Positions 8,601 to 16,904 of a stretch of 64,000 bases of DNA are shown here, piece after piece; the first letter of the stretch is position 1, and the number at the start of each line of letters is the position of its first letter. The stretch lies in assembly GCF_004295665.1 (NCBI RefSeq), contig NZ_CP034759.1, forward strand, positions 4,092,001 through 4,156,000, given 5' to 3'. The stretch comes from Litorilituus sediminis. GTDB taxonomy: Bacteria; Pseudomonadota; Gammaproteobacteria; Enterobacterales; Alteromonadaceae. The translations under genes were made by a program, and so were the position numbers. The notes under the pieces are model-generated. The model ran no database searches. It saw only the letters and a list, made by a program, of their open reading frames with translations, and was not told the DNA's origin.

Positions 8601-9680
8601 ATTCGTATCTTCTCAAATGAAACCGGCAACTATGGTACAGGTTTAGCGGGTAGTTCATTAGCTTCTGATACCTGGGAAACTGATGACAAGCTGGCAAATC
8701 TTTATTTAGACCGCATGGGGTTTGCTTTTGGCGCCGATGAAAAGCGTTGGAGTGAAAATGTGTCTGATGCATTGGGCGAGGGTGAAGGTTTGTACTCAAA
8801 AGTATTATCAGGTACCGATGGTGTTATTTTCTCTCGCTCTACTAATTTGTATGCCTTGATGACTAATGACGATCCGTTCCAATATTTTGGCGGCATTGGC
8901 TTAGCAGTAAGACATTTAGACGGTGCGACACCTGAAATGTACGTAGCTAACTTACGAAAAAAAGATCAGCTGAAAACGCAAACACTTGCGGAGTTTGTTA
9001 ATCAAGAGATGCGCAGTCGTTATTTCCACCCGCGCTGGATCAAAGCCATGCAAGATTCTGGTTATGCGGGCGCAACCGCTATTTTAGATCGCATGAATAA
9101 TATGTGGGGCTGGGAAGTGATGACACCAGAAGCCATTCGTGATGATCAATGGCAAGAATTCTTTGAAGTTTACGTTGAAGATAAGTACCAAATGGATATG
9201 CGCGAGTTCTTTGAACAGCACAATGCCGAGAGTTTGGCGCAAATTATTGAACGTATGCTTGAAGCCGTGCGTAAAGGTTACTGGCAGGCAGATCAAGAAA
9301 CCATTAAGAAAATGGTGGAAACATACACGGAAATTGCCAGCGAGTTCGACGTAGCTACAGATAATGAAAAATTCAATGAGTATATGGACAATACCGCCGC
9401 AGGCTTTGGTTTAATGCCGCTTTCTCAAGCATTGGCGCAAGCGCAGGCACAAGTTACGCCGCCGGCACAAGCTGCTAACGCAAGCCAGCAAGTGACGGGG
9501 CAAAAGCTGGAAGAACAGGCTAAATCTGAGCCGGTAGAGTCGGATTACAGCATACTGTATTGGTTAGCGCTGATCTTTGTAACTGGTTTATTAGCGCCAA
9601 TTGTTAGGCCAGAGAAAAAGCGGCTCATTGAGTTGTCAGATATTAAAAATCAAGTAGAAGTCTTTAATAAAGCGGCTTGA
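5622..9680 (+). CDS. hmuS: Exported CobN/HmuS-type chelatase large subunit, probable haem dechelatase
   Basis: A 1352-residue member of the CobN/BchH/ChlH chelatase superfamily. A signal peptide covers residues 1-29 (LIALTLLFAFVGQASLAS). The CobN-type core carries the characteristic HLGTHGSQEWLTGKERG near residue 561-577. A low-complexity Ala/Gln linker (about 1260-1300) precedes a single C-terminal membrane anchor (ILYWLALIFVTGLLAPIV) and a basic tail. Cobalamin CobN is a soluble cytoplasmic subunit working with CobS and CobT. Here there is a signal peptide and anchor, no CobS/CobT or cobalamin gene in the window, and a haem-type receptor plus an ExbB-like/DUF2149 pair alongside. These features match HmuS, the hmu-operon protein reported to remove iron from haem. 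The symbol is assigned on that analogy; an automatic annotation would probably say CobN. Confidence 0.8.
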   Translation: MIKQTMLKFLIALTLLFAFVGQASLASDAASEKVSKPQILLMMSGHASKPKGDLLLSLAKDQPFELVNFSTKGKSEQEVKAAWSKAQLIMLDGINPALSKYMFAKYQSYLTEIPNVPVISLGDLSNEKMNQGLDEKHKKAIGSYYKNAGRVNYQNMMYYLANDYLGLSNIKAKAPFVVPNVGLYHYDFPGQVTDKADEFFNFLQIKDKQPVIAIGIHRSVIDYEQQQVVDALIKGLEAKGAKALGFFFEGEEKSMNYTDLLMHETENGKQAHVDLMINYRSLHFVEKRRGEFEKLGVPVLHAINYTEGNQAEFEADHAGISPSLTPFFLVMPEDTGSADPTIIAANDKGVKTIIDYQLNALVERAYNHANLKHIANQDKKVATFIWNYPPGEKNIGAAFLDVPTSIENIAKAMKEKGYQVDVKEPKALIESAGKLLRPYYRGEDAEQLIAQDLAEYMPLSTYLTWFNALPENVTKPIVERWGKPEESGMLRKTTIDGKEVNAFVIPRMNLGNMIVMPQGVRGEDAKEHANLYHSTKTPINHSYLAIYLFARQGFGADAYIHLGTHGSQEWLTGKERGLSVYDAPSLAIGNLPVFYPYIIDNVGEAMQAKRRGRATMISHLTPGFAKAGLYTEVATLSEKITNYLMLSEGQTKANTQTEVIEMAQALNMLNDLSLTKEEVMANFDEHIAKLQDHLNALAQMSQPLGVHIFGELPQDAHLFSTMLQMLGDDFTARAASYEKANNLAIAEEQQFDERNVKKLAALDGFQLLKTYIENPAVLTDLDEKLQADLTLAKEYWSNFQAIAETQNLMLALEANYIPISYGNDPIRNPNAAPTGRNLIGFNPAKVPSKEAYDAGVTLMNQTIDAYVEKHGKYPEKLAFSLWSLETMRHQGALEAQILHALGLKPKWNNQGNVVDTEVIPYSELKRPRIDVVISATGLYRDAFPNVMLWLAKAIDKVAKMKEDNNFVYRHANALRSELLEKGKTEEDADYLSSIRIFSNETGNYGTGLAGSSLASDTWETDDKLANLYLDRMGFAFGADEKRWSENVSDALGEGEGLYSKVLSGTDGVIFSRSTNLYALMTNDDPFQYFGGIGLAVRHLDGATPEMYVANLRKKDQLKTQTLAEFVNQEMRSRYFHPRWIKAMQDSGYAGATAILDRMNNMWGWEVMTPEAIRDDQWQEFFEVYVEDKYQMDMREFFEQHNAESLAQIIERMLEAVRKGYWQADQETIKKMVETYTEIASEFDVATDNEKFNEYMDNTAAGFGLMPLSQALAQAQAQVTPPAQAANASQQVTGQKLEEQAKSEPVESDYSILYWLALIFVTGLLAPIVRPEKKRLIELSDIKNQVEVFNKAA

Positions 9681-9716
9681 TTTTGATAGCAGATTAAGCC
9701 CAATTTAGAGCTATTT

Positions 9717-9754
9717 AAAAAGCCTGATAGCTATTATTAGTTATCAGGCTTTTT
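9717..9754. terminator. Bidirectional terminator between hmuS-like gene and lipoprotein gene
   Basis: The arms AAAAAGCCTGATA and TATCAGGCTTTTT are perfectly complementary around a 12-base loop, with A- and T-tracts on both sides. The two flanking genes converge on it. Confidence 0.85.
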
Positions 9755-9766
9755 GCTATTCATTTT

Positions 9767-11530
9767 TTATTCTGGCGGTGTTGATAAACAGCCAGCCGCT
9801 TCTGAGGTAGCATCGTCAATAGAGCTGGCATGACCTGTCACTAAATAAAAGTCGTAGTGAAAGCCGACTCCTTGCATTGATGAACTTCTAAAATATAACC
9901 CAGGCCAGGCCATCCCGCGTACTACGGGCGAATCTTCAAATTGTGGGTAACGGCTAACAATAGCATCATAAAATTGCTGTAAGCCATGGGGGTCAGAGGT
10001 ATCGTCTTTACCTTGCACTGGTAACATCATGCCTCTGCCTGCGCAGCTGGCAGTTGCCGTGGCGTGATCATACATGGTCCAGTTGATTTCTGTGCCTTCA
10101 GCAAACCAAGTGCCAGTGTGTAAAGGCACACTGCCAGCGCTGCTGTGGTTTAATAAGATTGATTCAATATCATTTAGTGGTCTATGCAGGCGCTTGGTGA
10201 CACCATCAATGGTTAAGTCGATATAGTTTAGCGGTGCGACTACCCGTTTAGTGATATTAAAATCACCATCAATTTCGGTCGGTAAGCCGCCAGTGATGAC
10301 ATCACTAGGTTGCTCTGCAAGTGGTAGGCAGATTTCATCCTCTTCAACGGTGTCGATACATACCTGTAAACCTTTACCAACTAATTGTGAAGCATCATCG
10401 GTGTCGTTTTGACCCTTGATGATAAATTCTGTTTCATTCGTTGACTGAGTCCATGAGCTATCACCGACAATCGTTTGCCAACTAACGCCATTAACCGTAT
10501 AACCTTTGATCACAAGTGTTATGGTTTCTTCTAAAGCGAGCTCTCCAGAGACGACAATGTCGGCAATATCTGTATTGATACAGGCTTGCTCGCCTGTATC
10601 TGGTATACCCGTTAAGGCGACAGGGGTAATGCAAAATGACAGTAGTTTACCTTGGCTGTCCTGTGGAAGCAGTAAACTCGCTTCTTGACTTATTTCACTA
10701 TTATCAATTGACCAAGTCATTAGGCTTTCGCCTTCTTGATCGCCATCACTATCAACAAAGTCATAGTTAATGGATATTTGATTGCCTGCCTTGGCAAATG
10801 CGGAAAAGCTAAGGTTTTCAATACTAGGAGCTGCGCCTTCTTTTGCCATAATCATTTGTGCTGGTGTACAAACTGCTTCGCCTGTGGCATTTTCACCAAG
10901 TGCTGCAACAGGCGTAACACATAGCGTTAGCATTTTATCTTGGTTATCGGGTGATAAGGTGATGCTTGCTTGCGTGCTTACTTCATTATCATCTACTTGC
11001 CATGAGTACTGGCTATCGCCTTCGGTACGATTATTTTCATCAACAAAGGTATAGCTTGCGCTAATTTCAACGCCTGTGGTGATAGGTGAGGATAAGGTGA
11101 GATCTATTAGAGTTGGCATTGAATATTGCCCTGTGATGGTTTCATCAACGCAAACTTGCATGCCTTGTTTTTCATCGCCAGATACTGCTACTGGGGTTAC
11201 GCAAAAGCTTAATGCTTTACCTTCACTATCGAGTGGCAGGGTAAATGAAAGGGTAGTGGCTACCTGTTCGTTATCAATGCGCCATAGGTAAAGGCTATCA
11301 CCTTCTGGATCATCGTCATCCACATAGCTATAGCTAGCTTTTATTACTTGCCCTGGTTGAATAGGCGGCACAATGGTGACATTGGTCGCTTCAGGTGGCT
11401 TGTCGTGAAAGATAGGCTTATTTCGAGACTCACTACCATACCATTCACAGGCAGCGAGCATACTCAGTGCAGCGACGACTAACAACATCCTTATTGAGTC
11501 TTTTAATGGTTGTTTTGTTTGACTAAACAT
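9767..11530 (-). CDS. Secreted lipoprotein with three tandem Ig-like repeats
   Basis: The 587-residue protein has a lipoprotein signal ending LSMLAAC (Cys 28). Three homologous repeats of about 85-90 residues follow (roughly 52-130, 137-225 and 235-322). Each has a YxFVDxD...EGDSxYxW core, a middle IDN/VDDNEVS segment, then LxFCVTPVA and a second Cys; the paired cysteines suggest one disulfide per repeat. A diverged fourth unit spans about 325-405. A distinct C-terminal domain follows, with YDHATATASCAGRGMMLP and a final Cys, resembling the capping domains of some adhesins. It is probably a surface or outer-membrane-anchored adhesive protein; no enzyme motif is seen. Start: GAGGAA lies eight bases upstream. 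The gene is divergent from the FecA-like receptor across an 809-bp gap. Confidence 0.7.
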   Translation of the reverse strand: MFSQTKQPLKDSIRMLLVVAALSMLAACEWYGSESRNKPIFHDKPPEATNVTIVPPIQPGQVIKASYSYVDDDDPEGDSLYLWRIDNEQVATTLSFTLPLDSEGKALSFCVTPVAVSGDEKQGMQVCVDETITGQYSMPTLIDLTLSSPITTGVEISASYTFVDENNRTEGDSQYSWQVDDNEVSTQASITLSPDNQDKMLTLCVTPVAALGENATGEAVCTPAQMIMAKEGAAPSIENLSFSAFAKAGNQISINYDFVDSDGDQEGESLMTWSIDNSEISQEASLLLPQDSQGKLLSFCITPVALTGIPDTGEQACINTDIADIVVSGELALEETITLVIKGYTVNGVSWQTIVGDSSWTQSTNETEFIIKGQNDTDDASQLVGKGLQVCIDTVEEDEICLPLAEQPSDVITGGLPTEIDGDFNITKRVVAPLNYIDLTIDGVTKRLHRPLNDIESILLNHSSAGSVPLHTGTWFAEGTEINWTMYDHATATASCAGRGMMLPVQGKDDTSDPHGLQQFYDAIVSRYPQFEDSPVVRGMAWPGLYFRSSSMQGVGFHYDFYLVTGHASSIDDATSEAAGCLSTPPE

Positions 11531-12339
11531 TCATAATTCCTCAATTTTTATTTATCTATATCAAGGTTAGTCAAGTTGATGAATTACTGCCAAATTAATA
11601 TCGCTTATAGAGGTCAAACAGCTTTCATACTATGTAAATATATTAAATTTATTGCATAAATCGTGTTATGGACGAGTGAAACGGCGAGCTAGTCTTAACT
11701 GAAAGTTTAGTTATCAGTTCAGACATCAACATTTATTTAGCTAAATCATTTAAAAATCAACAAGATTGTATATAAATCTGTACAGTTAAACGCTTGGTGT
11801 GCAAAAATCATCAAGTGCCAATTGAGCTTAAAGTTATCTCAATTGCTTACTTTAGCTGCTACTTCTGCTGTTGCTAATTTTATTTGTTGGGAATTAAATC
11901 ACATCTAATACTTATTGAAGATTTTTTTAGCCTATTTAAGAAGAAAGTAGAAAGGCTAGGTTTTCAATATTTCCGTGAATAATGTTAACAACTAATCATT
12001 TGATTCAAATTTAAAAAAGCTAAAAGTTAAGCTGCTGTGAAAACTATTTATCTGCTTTTTTCATCAAAACCTTACTTGGCTGACTTGGTAATTGTTATCC
12101 GTTCAGATTTGTAATTATGATAGATATGTCACATTTTTTCATTAATTTACAAATAATTAACTTATTCCTCTGCCGACGAATTTAACTCTGTAATAGTTAA
12201 AATTGCATGAAGATTTATGCACTTGTAATAGATTGTTAATCATTATGTGAATGCTATTGATTCGTATTAGTCTGCGTGCTGTAATGCGCGAAAATTCAGT
12301 CAATACGTTTCAATACAGAGAAATCTTTCGGAGTAGTAG
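11531..12339. other. 809-bp AT-rich divergent intergenic region
   Basis: No reading frame with coding character was found on either strand. It contains an inverted repeat (CAATTGAG and CTCAATTG, 11819-11845) and, near the right end, a Fur-like box serving the FecA-like receptor gene. The rest is AT-rich with no recognised RNA gene, riboswitch or mobile-element end. Confidence 0.5.
12234..12248. promoter_or_regulatory. Candidate Fur box upstream of FecA-like receptor
   Basis: TGTTAAT-C-ATTATGT matches the 7-1-7 Fur consensus at 11 of 14 arm positions and lies about 90 bp before the start codon. A second AT-rich near-palindrome (ATTGATTCGTATTAG) follows directly, as in tandem Fur sites. Confidence 0.5.
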
Positions 12340-14502
12340 ATGTTAGTTAAACCCTTTAGACTCAACCTAGTGAGCTTAGTCGTAGCAAGCGCCTTTTCCT
12401 CACTAGCGATGGCCAATGGAACAGTAGACAGTGCTTCAGTGGATGAACAGATTTCAATTTTTGGTAATAAAAACTCAGTTAATGAGGTGCCAGGTAGTGC
12501 TCACCTACTTAAGCAAGAAGATCTAGAAAAATTCAACTATTCAGACATTATGCGTACCTTAACTTCTGTACCAGGTGTTTATGTGTTGGAAGAAGATGGT
12601 TATGGTTTACGCGCTAATATTGGTATGCGTGGTACGGGACAAAATCGTAGTGAGAAAGTCACTATTATGGAAGATAATGTTCTGGCAGCACCTGCACCTT
12701 ATGCCGCGCCAGCAGCGTATTATTTTCCTACAGCAGGGCGTATGCAACAAGTTGAGGTGCTTAAAGGCACCTCAAGTGCAATGTATGGCCCGCGCACCAC
12801 AGGTGGTGTGGTGAATATGCTATCTCGCCAAATTCCTGAAGAAGCGTTGGCAGGTCAATTGAATGTGCAAGCCGGTCAAGACGGCTTTGCAAAATTGCAT
12901 GGCTTTGTTGGCAGCCAAGGAGAAAACTTAGGCTCAGTTTTTGAAGTTTACCGTTATCAGGCTGACGGCTTTAAAGATATCAACCATAGTGATGCCGATA
13001 CAGGTTTTGTTAAAAATGATGTCTTAGGAAAAGTTCGTTATAACACAGATACTGATGCAGACTTTTATCAAGAATTTGAATTTAAAGTGAAATACTCAGA
13101 TGAAGATTCTGATGATACTTATATGGGCTTAACCGAAGCTGATTATAACTCAGAGCCATATAGCCGCTATTCTACATCTCAAAAAGACAATATGGCTACT
13201 GAACACCTGCAGTTGCAATTTAACCATACCATTGAATTAAGCTCACGCTTTAGTTTAGGGACTAGTGTTTATCACAATGACTTTAGCCGTAACTGGTATA
13301 AAACCAGCAAGGTCAATGGTAAAAGCTTAGGTTCTGGTGGTATAGAAATAGCAGCAGCCCATGATATCAACGCAACAGAAACTATTACCGTAGATGTTAA
13401 AGCCAATAACCGAGATTATCTATCTCAGGGTATTCAAACGGTTTTAGATGCTGACTTTGATGCTCATCAACTTAAGTTTGGCGTTAGATATCATCAAGAT
13501 GAAATGGACAGATATCAATGGGTGGATAAATATGATTTAGACACAAACTATCATATGACACTGACGAGTGCTGGGCAGCCAGGTACTGATTCAAATCGCA
13601 TAGATAGCGGTGAAGCCTTGGCTTTGTTTGTTCATGACGAGTGGACCTTAGGTAACTTGATTGTCAATGCTGGTCTTCGTTATGAAGACATGAAATTAGC
13701 GCGTAAGGACTGGGAAACTCCTGAGCGCAGCACAACGCCTGACTATACAGAAAATAAGCTTGATGTTGTTCTGCCATCACTAGCATTAGCTTATAAGTTA
13801 ACCGATGATTTAGTATTACTTGGTGGCGTACAAAAAGGTTTTGCGCCGCCATCACCTGGCAATGATGAAGCTAGTAATGAAGAAAGCATTAACTATGAGC
13901 TTGGCGCACGTTTTAGTCAGGATGCCTTAAGCGCAGAAGCAACCTTGTTCTTATCTGACTATGACAATATGCATGGTAATTGCACCGAAAGCCAAAACTG
14001 TGCAGATGAAAATATCGGCCAACAATACAATGCCGGTGAAGTAAAAATTTCAGGGTTAGAATTTAAGTTGGCTTACGCTATCGATTTTGGTGATATTTCC
14101 ATGCCGATAGATTTAACCTATACCCATTCGCAAACAGAGTTTTTAACTAGCTTTGATTCTGATTTTTGGGGTGGGGTGACAGCAGGCGATGAATTACCTT
14201 ATGTTGCTGAGAACCAATTACAATTTGTTATTGGTTTAGAAGGTGATAAATGGCGCACTAATTTGCTTGCTAGATACACAGGTGAAATGCGTACAAAAGC
14301 GGGCTCTGGCGTAGTTGAAGAAGGAATCGATGCGCATACGGTTGTTGATTTAGTGGCAAGTTATGATATCGCTAAAAATCAGCAGGTAAGCTTTAGTGTT
14401 GATAACTTACTTGATGAAAGCTATATGGCATCACGTACCCATGGCTCTATTATGGTGGGTAAACCATTAACGGTGACTTTAGGCTATCGCGTTAATTTCT
14501 AA
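12340..14502 (+). CDS. TonB-dependent receptor, Fe(III)-dicitrate (FecA) type
   Basis: This 720-residue outer-membrane receptor has a signal peptide (residues 1-25, ending AMA) and a plug with GLRANIGMRGTGQNRSEKV, MEDNVLAAPAPYAAPAAYYF and KGTSSAMYGPRTTGGVVNM. The barrel contains the late motif YELGARF and ends NF. The APAPYAAPAAYYFP segment is characteristic of FecA-like receptors, so the substrate is probably an iron-carboxylate chelate, although related proteins take other ligands. There is no FecR/FecI pair beside it and no N-terminal signalling extension; control by Fur alone is suggested by the box upstream. The start is well placed after TTTCGGAG. Confidence 0.87.
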   Translation: MLVKPFRLNLVSLVVASAFSSLAMANGTVDSASVDEQISIFGNKNSVNEVPGSAHLLKQEDLEKFNYSDIMRTLTSVPGVYVLEEDGYGLRANIGMRGTGQNRSEKVTIMEDNVLAAPAPYAAPAAYYFPTAGRMQQVEVLKGTSSAMYGPRTTGGVVNMLSRQIPEEALAGQLNVQAGQDGFAKLHGFVGSQGENLGSVFEVYRYQADGFKDINHSDADTGFVKNDVLGKVRYNTDTDADFYQEFEFKVKYSDEDSDDTYMGLTEADYNSEPYSRYSTSQKDNMATEHLQLQFNHTIELSSRFSLGTSVYHNDFSRNWYKTSKVNGKSLGSGGIEIAAAHDINATETITVDVKANNRDYLSQGIQTVLDADFDAHQLKFGVRYHQDEMDRYQWVDKYDLDTNYHMTLTSAGQPGTDSNRIDSGEALALFVHDEWTLGNLIVNAGLRYEDMKLARKDWETPERSTTPDYTENKLDVVLPSLALAYKLTDDLVLLGGVQKGFAPPSPGNDEASNEESINYELGARFSQDALSAEATLFLSDYDNMHGNCTESQNCADENIGQQYNAGEVKISGLEFKLAYAIDFGDISMPIDLTYTHSQTEFLTSFDSDFWGGVTAGDELPYVAENQLQFVIGLEGDKWRTNLLARYTGEMRTKAGSGVVEEGIDAHTVVDLVASYDIAKNQQVSFSVDNLLDESYMASRTHGSIMVGKPLTVTLGYRVNF

Positions 14503-14526
14503 ATAGTTGCTGTGTAGCAGATAAAG

Positions 14527-14562
14527 AAAAGCCGCATTCGCTAATAGCGAGTGCGGCTTTTT
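14527..14562. terminator. Bidirectional terminator
   Basis: AAAAGCCGCA pairs with TGCGGCTTTT, and an inner TCGC/GCGA stem extends it. T-tracts lie on both sides, between the converging FecA-like and sdaA genes. Confidence 0.85.
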
Positions 14563-14583
14563 GTTACTTATGTTATTTAATTA

Positions 14584-15960
14584 TTAACACTCAATAATGT
14601 TAACTGCTAGGCCGCCACGCGACGTTTCTTTATATTTAGTCTTCATATCATTACCTGTTTCCCACATGGTTTTGATAACTTTATCTAAAGAAACTTTTTG
14701 TGTTCCTGTGCCTTTAAGGGCTAAACGGGCAGCGTTGATGGCTTTAACTGAGCCCATGGCATTACGCTCAATGCAAGGTACTTGTACTAAACCGCCCACC
14801 GGATCACAGGTTAAGCCTAAGTTGTGCTCCATGCCAATTTCAGCGGCATTTTCAACTTGTAAAGGTGTTCCGCCTAAAATTTCCGCTAATGCACCTGCGG
14901 CCATTGAGCAGGCAACACCTACTTCACCTTGACAACCTACCTCAGCACCCGAAATTGACGCATTAGTTTTATATAAAATACCAATGGCAGCTGCGGTTAA
15001 TAAATAACGAATACAGTCATCATCCGAGACTGGTTTTACAAATTTATCGTAATAACATAATACCGCAGGAATGATGCCCGCAGCACCGTTAGTCGGCGCG
15101 GTAACTACGCGACTGCCAGCAGCATTTTCTTCATTTACTGCCATAGCAAACAGGTTAACCCAGTCCATAGCACTGAGTGGATCATTCGACTTTTCTACCG
15201 ACAGCGTGCGATGCAAGGCTGGTGCTCTGCGGTGAACCTTTAAACCACCCGGTAAAATCCCTTCTGTGGTCATACCGCGTTCGACACTTGCTTTCATGGC
15301 ATGCCAAATTTCAATCAGCTTAGTACGAATGGTTGCTTCATCATTTAGGCATTTTTCATTATTCATCATCATGGTAGAAATACTTAGGCCATGCTCTTTC
15401 GCTTGTGCCAGTAATTCTTCACCATTTCTAAATACATGAGGGCGCTTGATATTGCTGTGAAGCGATAGTGCTTTGTCTTTTTCTTTTTCAAAGTCACAAT
15501 CTTCAACAATAAAGCCACCACCAATAGAGTAATAGGTTTGCTCTAACACTAGCTCGTCACCTTGATAAGCATATAATGTCATGGCATTAGCATGCGCAGG
15601 TAAGGTTTTTCTATGGTGATAAATAATGGCATCATCTTTTGGGAAGTCGACTTCATGTGTACCGTTAAGTATGATTTTTTCAGTGGTGACAACATTTTCT
15701 AAAATCGACTCGATTGATTCTACAGGAATCGTTTCTGGTGCTTCGCCTGAAAAACCTAAAATAACCGCTTTACCTGTACCATGGCCGATACCAGTTTGTC
15801 CTAATGAGCCAAACAGTTCACATTTAACTCGATCAACATTCGTTAATAATTGCTTAGTTTCTAAGGTATCAACAAATAGCTTAGCCGCTTTCATAGGACC
15901 AACGGTATGGGAACTTGATGGGCCGATACCGATAGAAAACATGTCAAATACACTTATCAT
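14584..15960 (-). CDS. sdaA: L-serine ammonia-lyase (iron-sulfur type)
   Basis: A 458-residue enzyme converting L-serine to pyruvate and ammonia with a [4Fe-4S] cluster. The N-terminal domain starts [25 protein letters not shown]. The C-terminal domain has [15 protein letters not shown], the cluster-cysteine regions ([21 protein letters not shown] and [16 protein letters not shown]) and the end-tail Cys (NIIEC) typical of the family. The length matches the E. coli enzyme. I chose the start at 15960 because AAAGG sits eight bases upstream and the family begins with MISVFDMF; an in-frame start at 16002 would add 14 unlikely residues. The gene order pabB-nudL-sdaA is the same as in E. coli. Confidence 0.95.
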   Translation of the reverse strand: MISVFDMFSIGIGPSSSHTVGPMKAAKLFVDTLETKQLLTNVDRVKCELFGSLGQTGIGHGTGKAVILGFSGEAPETIPVESIESILENVVTTEKIILNGTHEVDFPKDDAIIYHHRKTLPAHANAMTLYAYQGDELVLEQTYYSIGGGFIVEDCDFEKEKDKALSLHSNIKRPHVFRNGEELLAQAKEHGLSISTMMMNNEKCLNDEATIRTKLIEIWHAMKASVERGMTTEGILPGGLKVHRRAPALHRTLSVEKSNDPLSAMDWVNLFAMAVNEENAAGSRVVTAPTNGAAGIIPAVLCYYDKFVKPVSDDDCIRYLLTAAAIGILYKTNASISGAEVGCQGEVGVACSMAAGALAEILGGTPLQVENAAEIGMEHNLGLTCDPVGGLVQVPCIERNAMGSVKAINAARLALKGTGTQKVSLDKVIKTMWETGNDMKTKYKETSRGGLAVNIIEC

Positions 15961-16269
15961 TTTGTTTACCTTTACGCTAGTTGCTCTCTGTGTATACATC
16001 ATAAGTTAAGCTGAATTATTGTTGCAATAAAAGTACTTTGCCTATTCTTTTGCTTAACTAAAAATTCACGGACTCTTTTAAAAAGAAGAAATCATATCAA
16101 ATACGTAATTGCTATGAGTTTCCGAATATTAATATGCTTTGATGTATATAATTGAAATTATTTTCGGTAATTCTAGCTGAAAGTTATCGGTAAGAAAAAC
16201 AAAAACTACGTTAGGGCGTACTAAGTTATAACAAAACACTCTGTGTATTGGTGCTTAACTGGCGGAAAC
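15961..16269. other. 309-bp gap upstream of sdaA
   Basis: No coding frame is visible. A candidate promoter for sdaA lies near the left side (15998-16027). The remainder is AT-rich and featureless. Its presence implies that sdaA has its own promoter rather than relying on pabB-nudL. Confidence 0.4.
15998..16027 (-). promoter_or_regulatory. Candidate sigma-70 promoter for sdaA
   Basis: On the minus strand TTGCAA (16022-16027) and TATGAT (15998-16003) are separated by 18 bases. It lies 38 bases upstream of the chosen sdaA start. Found by eye. Confidence 0.35.
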
Positions 16270-16854
16270 TTAACTTAAATGGTTAACTAAATCTTTTAGC
16301 ATGACCGCAGTCGCACCCCAGATATTGTAGTGCTTGTAGGGTAAAAAATGTACATTGTGCTGCTTGCCGTTTCTACTGGCAACAATAATATGGTGCTCAT
16401 CGGTTTGTAAAAAGTGCTGTAACGGCACTTGAAATATTTCAGCTACTTCATTTTTGTCTATAGTAAAGCGTTGGTTTTTCTCGATAAAGGCAATGATAGG
16501 GGTAACTTGATAGCCGCTGATGGTTTGATAAGCAGGTAGTTGACCAATAACATTAATGGCGCTTTCCTGTAAGCCAATTTCTTCTTCTGACTCTCTAATG
16601 GCGGTGGCAACCAACGAGCTATCATCAGGCTCAACTTTACCGCCGGGAAAGCTTACTTGGGAAGGATGATGTTTTAAATGACTGGCTCGTTTTGTTAGTA
16701 ATACCTGTAAGCCTTGTTGGCCTGCTTTATGATCAGGCTCTACTAAACCAATAAGCACTGCAGCATTTTTAAGCGGTTTATGGTGTTGGTAGTTGTGACC
16801 AGAATCACCACGTTGCAATAAATTAAAGCGCAATAAAAACTCGTCTTTTGTCAT
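16270..16854 (-). CDS. nudL: Nudix CoA pyrophosphatase
   Basis: A 194-residue Nudix hydrolase predicted to cleave coenzyme A and its derivatives to phosphopantetheine and 3',5'-ADP. The CoA-subfamily signature LLTKRASHLKHHPSQVSFPGG (about residues 53-73) runs directly into the Nudix box GGKVEPDD...AIRESEEEIGL. The metal-binding REsEEEiG core is intact, with the subfamily's Asp in place of the first box Glu. The gene lies 50 bases downstream of pabB on the same strand, so co-transcription is likely, and the pair is followed by sdaA as in enterobacteria. Confidence 0.92.
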   Translation of the reverse strand: MTKDEFLLRFNLLQRGDSGHNYQHHKPLKNAAVLIGLVEPDHKAGQQGLQVLLTKRASHLKHHPSQVSFPGGKVEPDDSSLVATAIRESEEEIGLQESAINVIGQLPAYQTISGYQVTPIIAFIEKNQRFTIDKNEVAEIFQVPLQHFLQTDEHHIIVASRNGKQHNVHFLPYKHYNIWGATAVMLKDLVNHLS

Positions 16855-16904
16855 TGATATTCGCCTTTTTGTTACTGCTAATAAGGTTAAATATTATGGT
16901 TAAC

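Noticed and set aside
5622..9680. Annotation as the cobalamin-synthesis cobaltochelatase subunit CobN
   Set aside because: Signal peptide, membrane anchor, overlap with ExbB-like/DUF2149 genes, haem-type receptor opposite and absence of any cobalamin gene argue for the HmuS-type role.
11781..11845. attC-like string AACGCTTGG followed by an inverted repeat in the 809-bp intergenic region
   Set aside because: No matching outer core elements or flanking cassette genes could be found, so it is probably chance.
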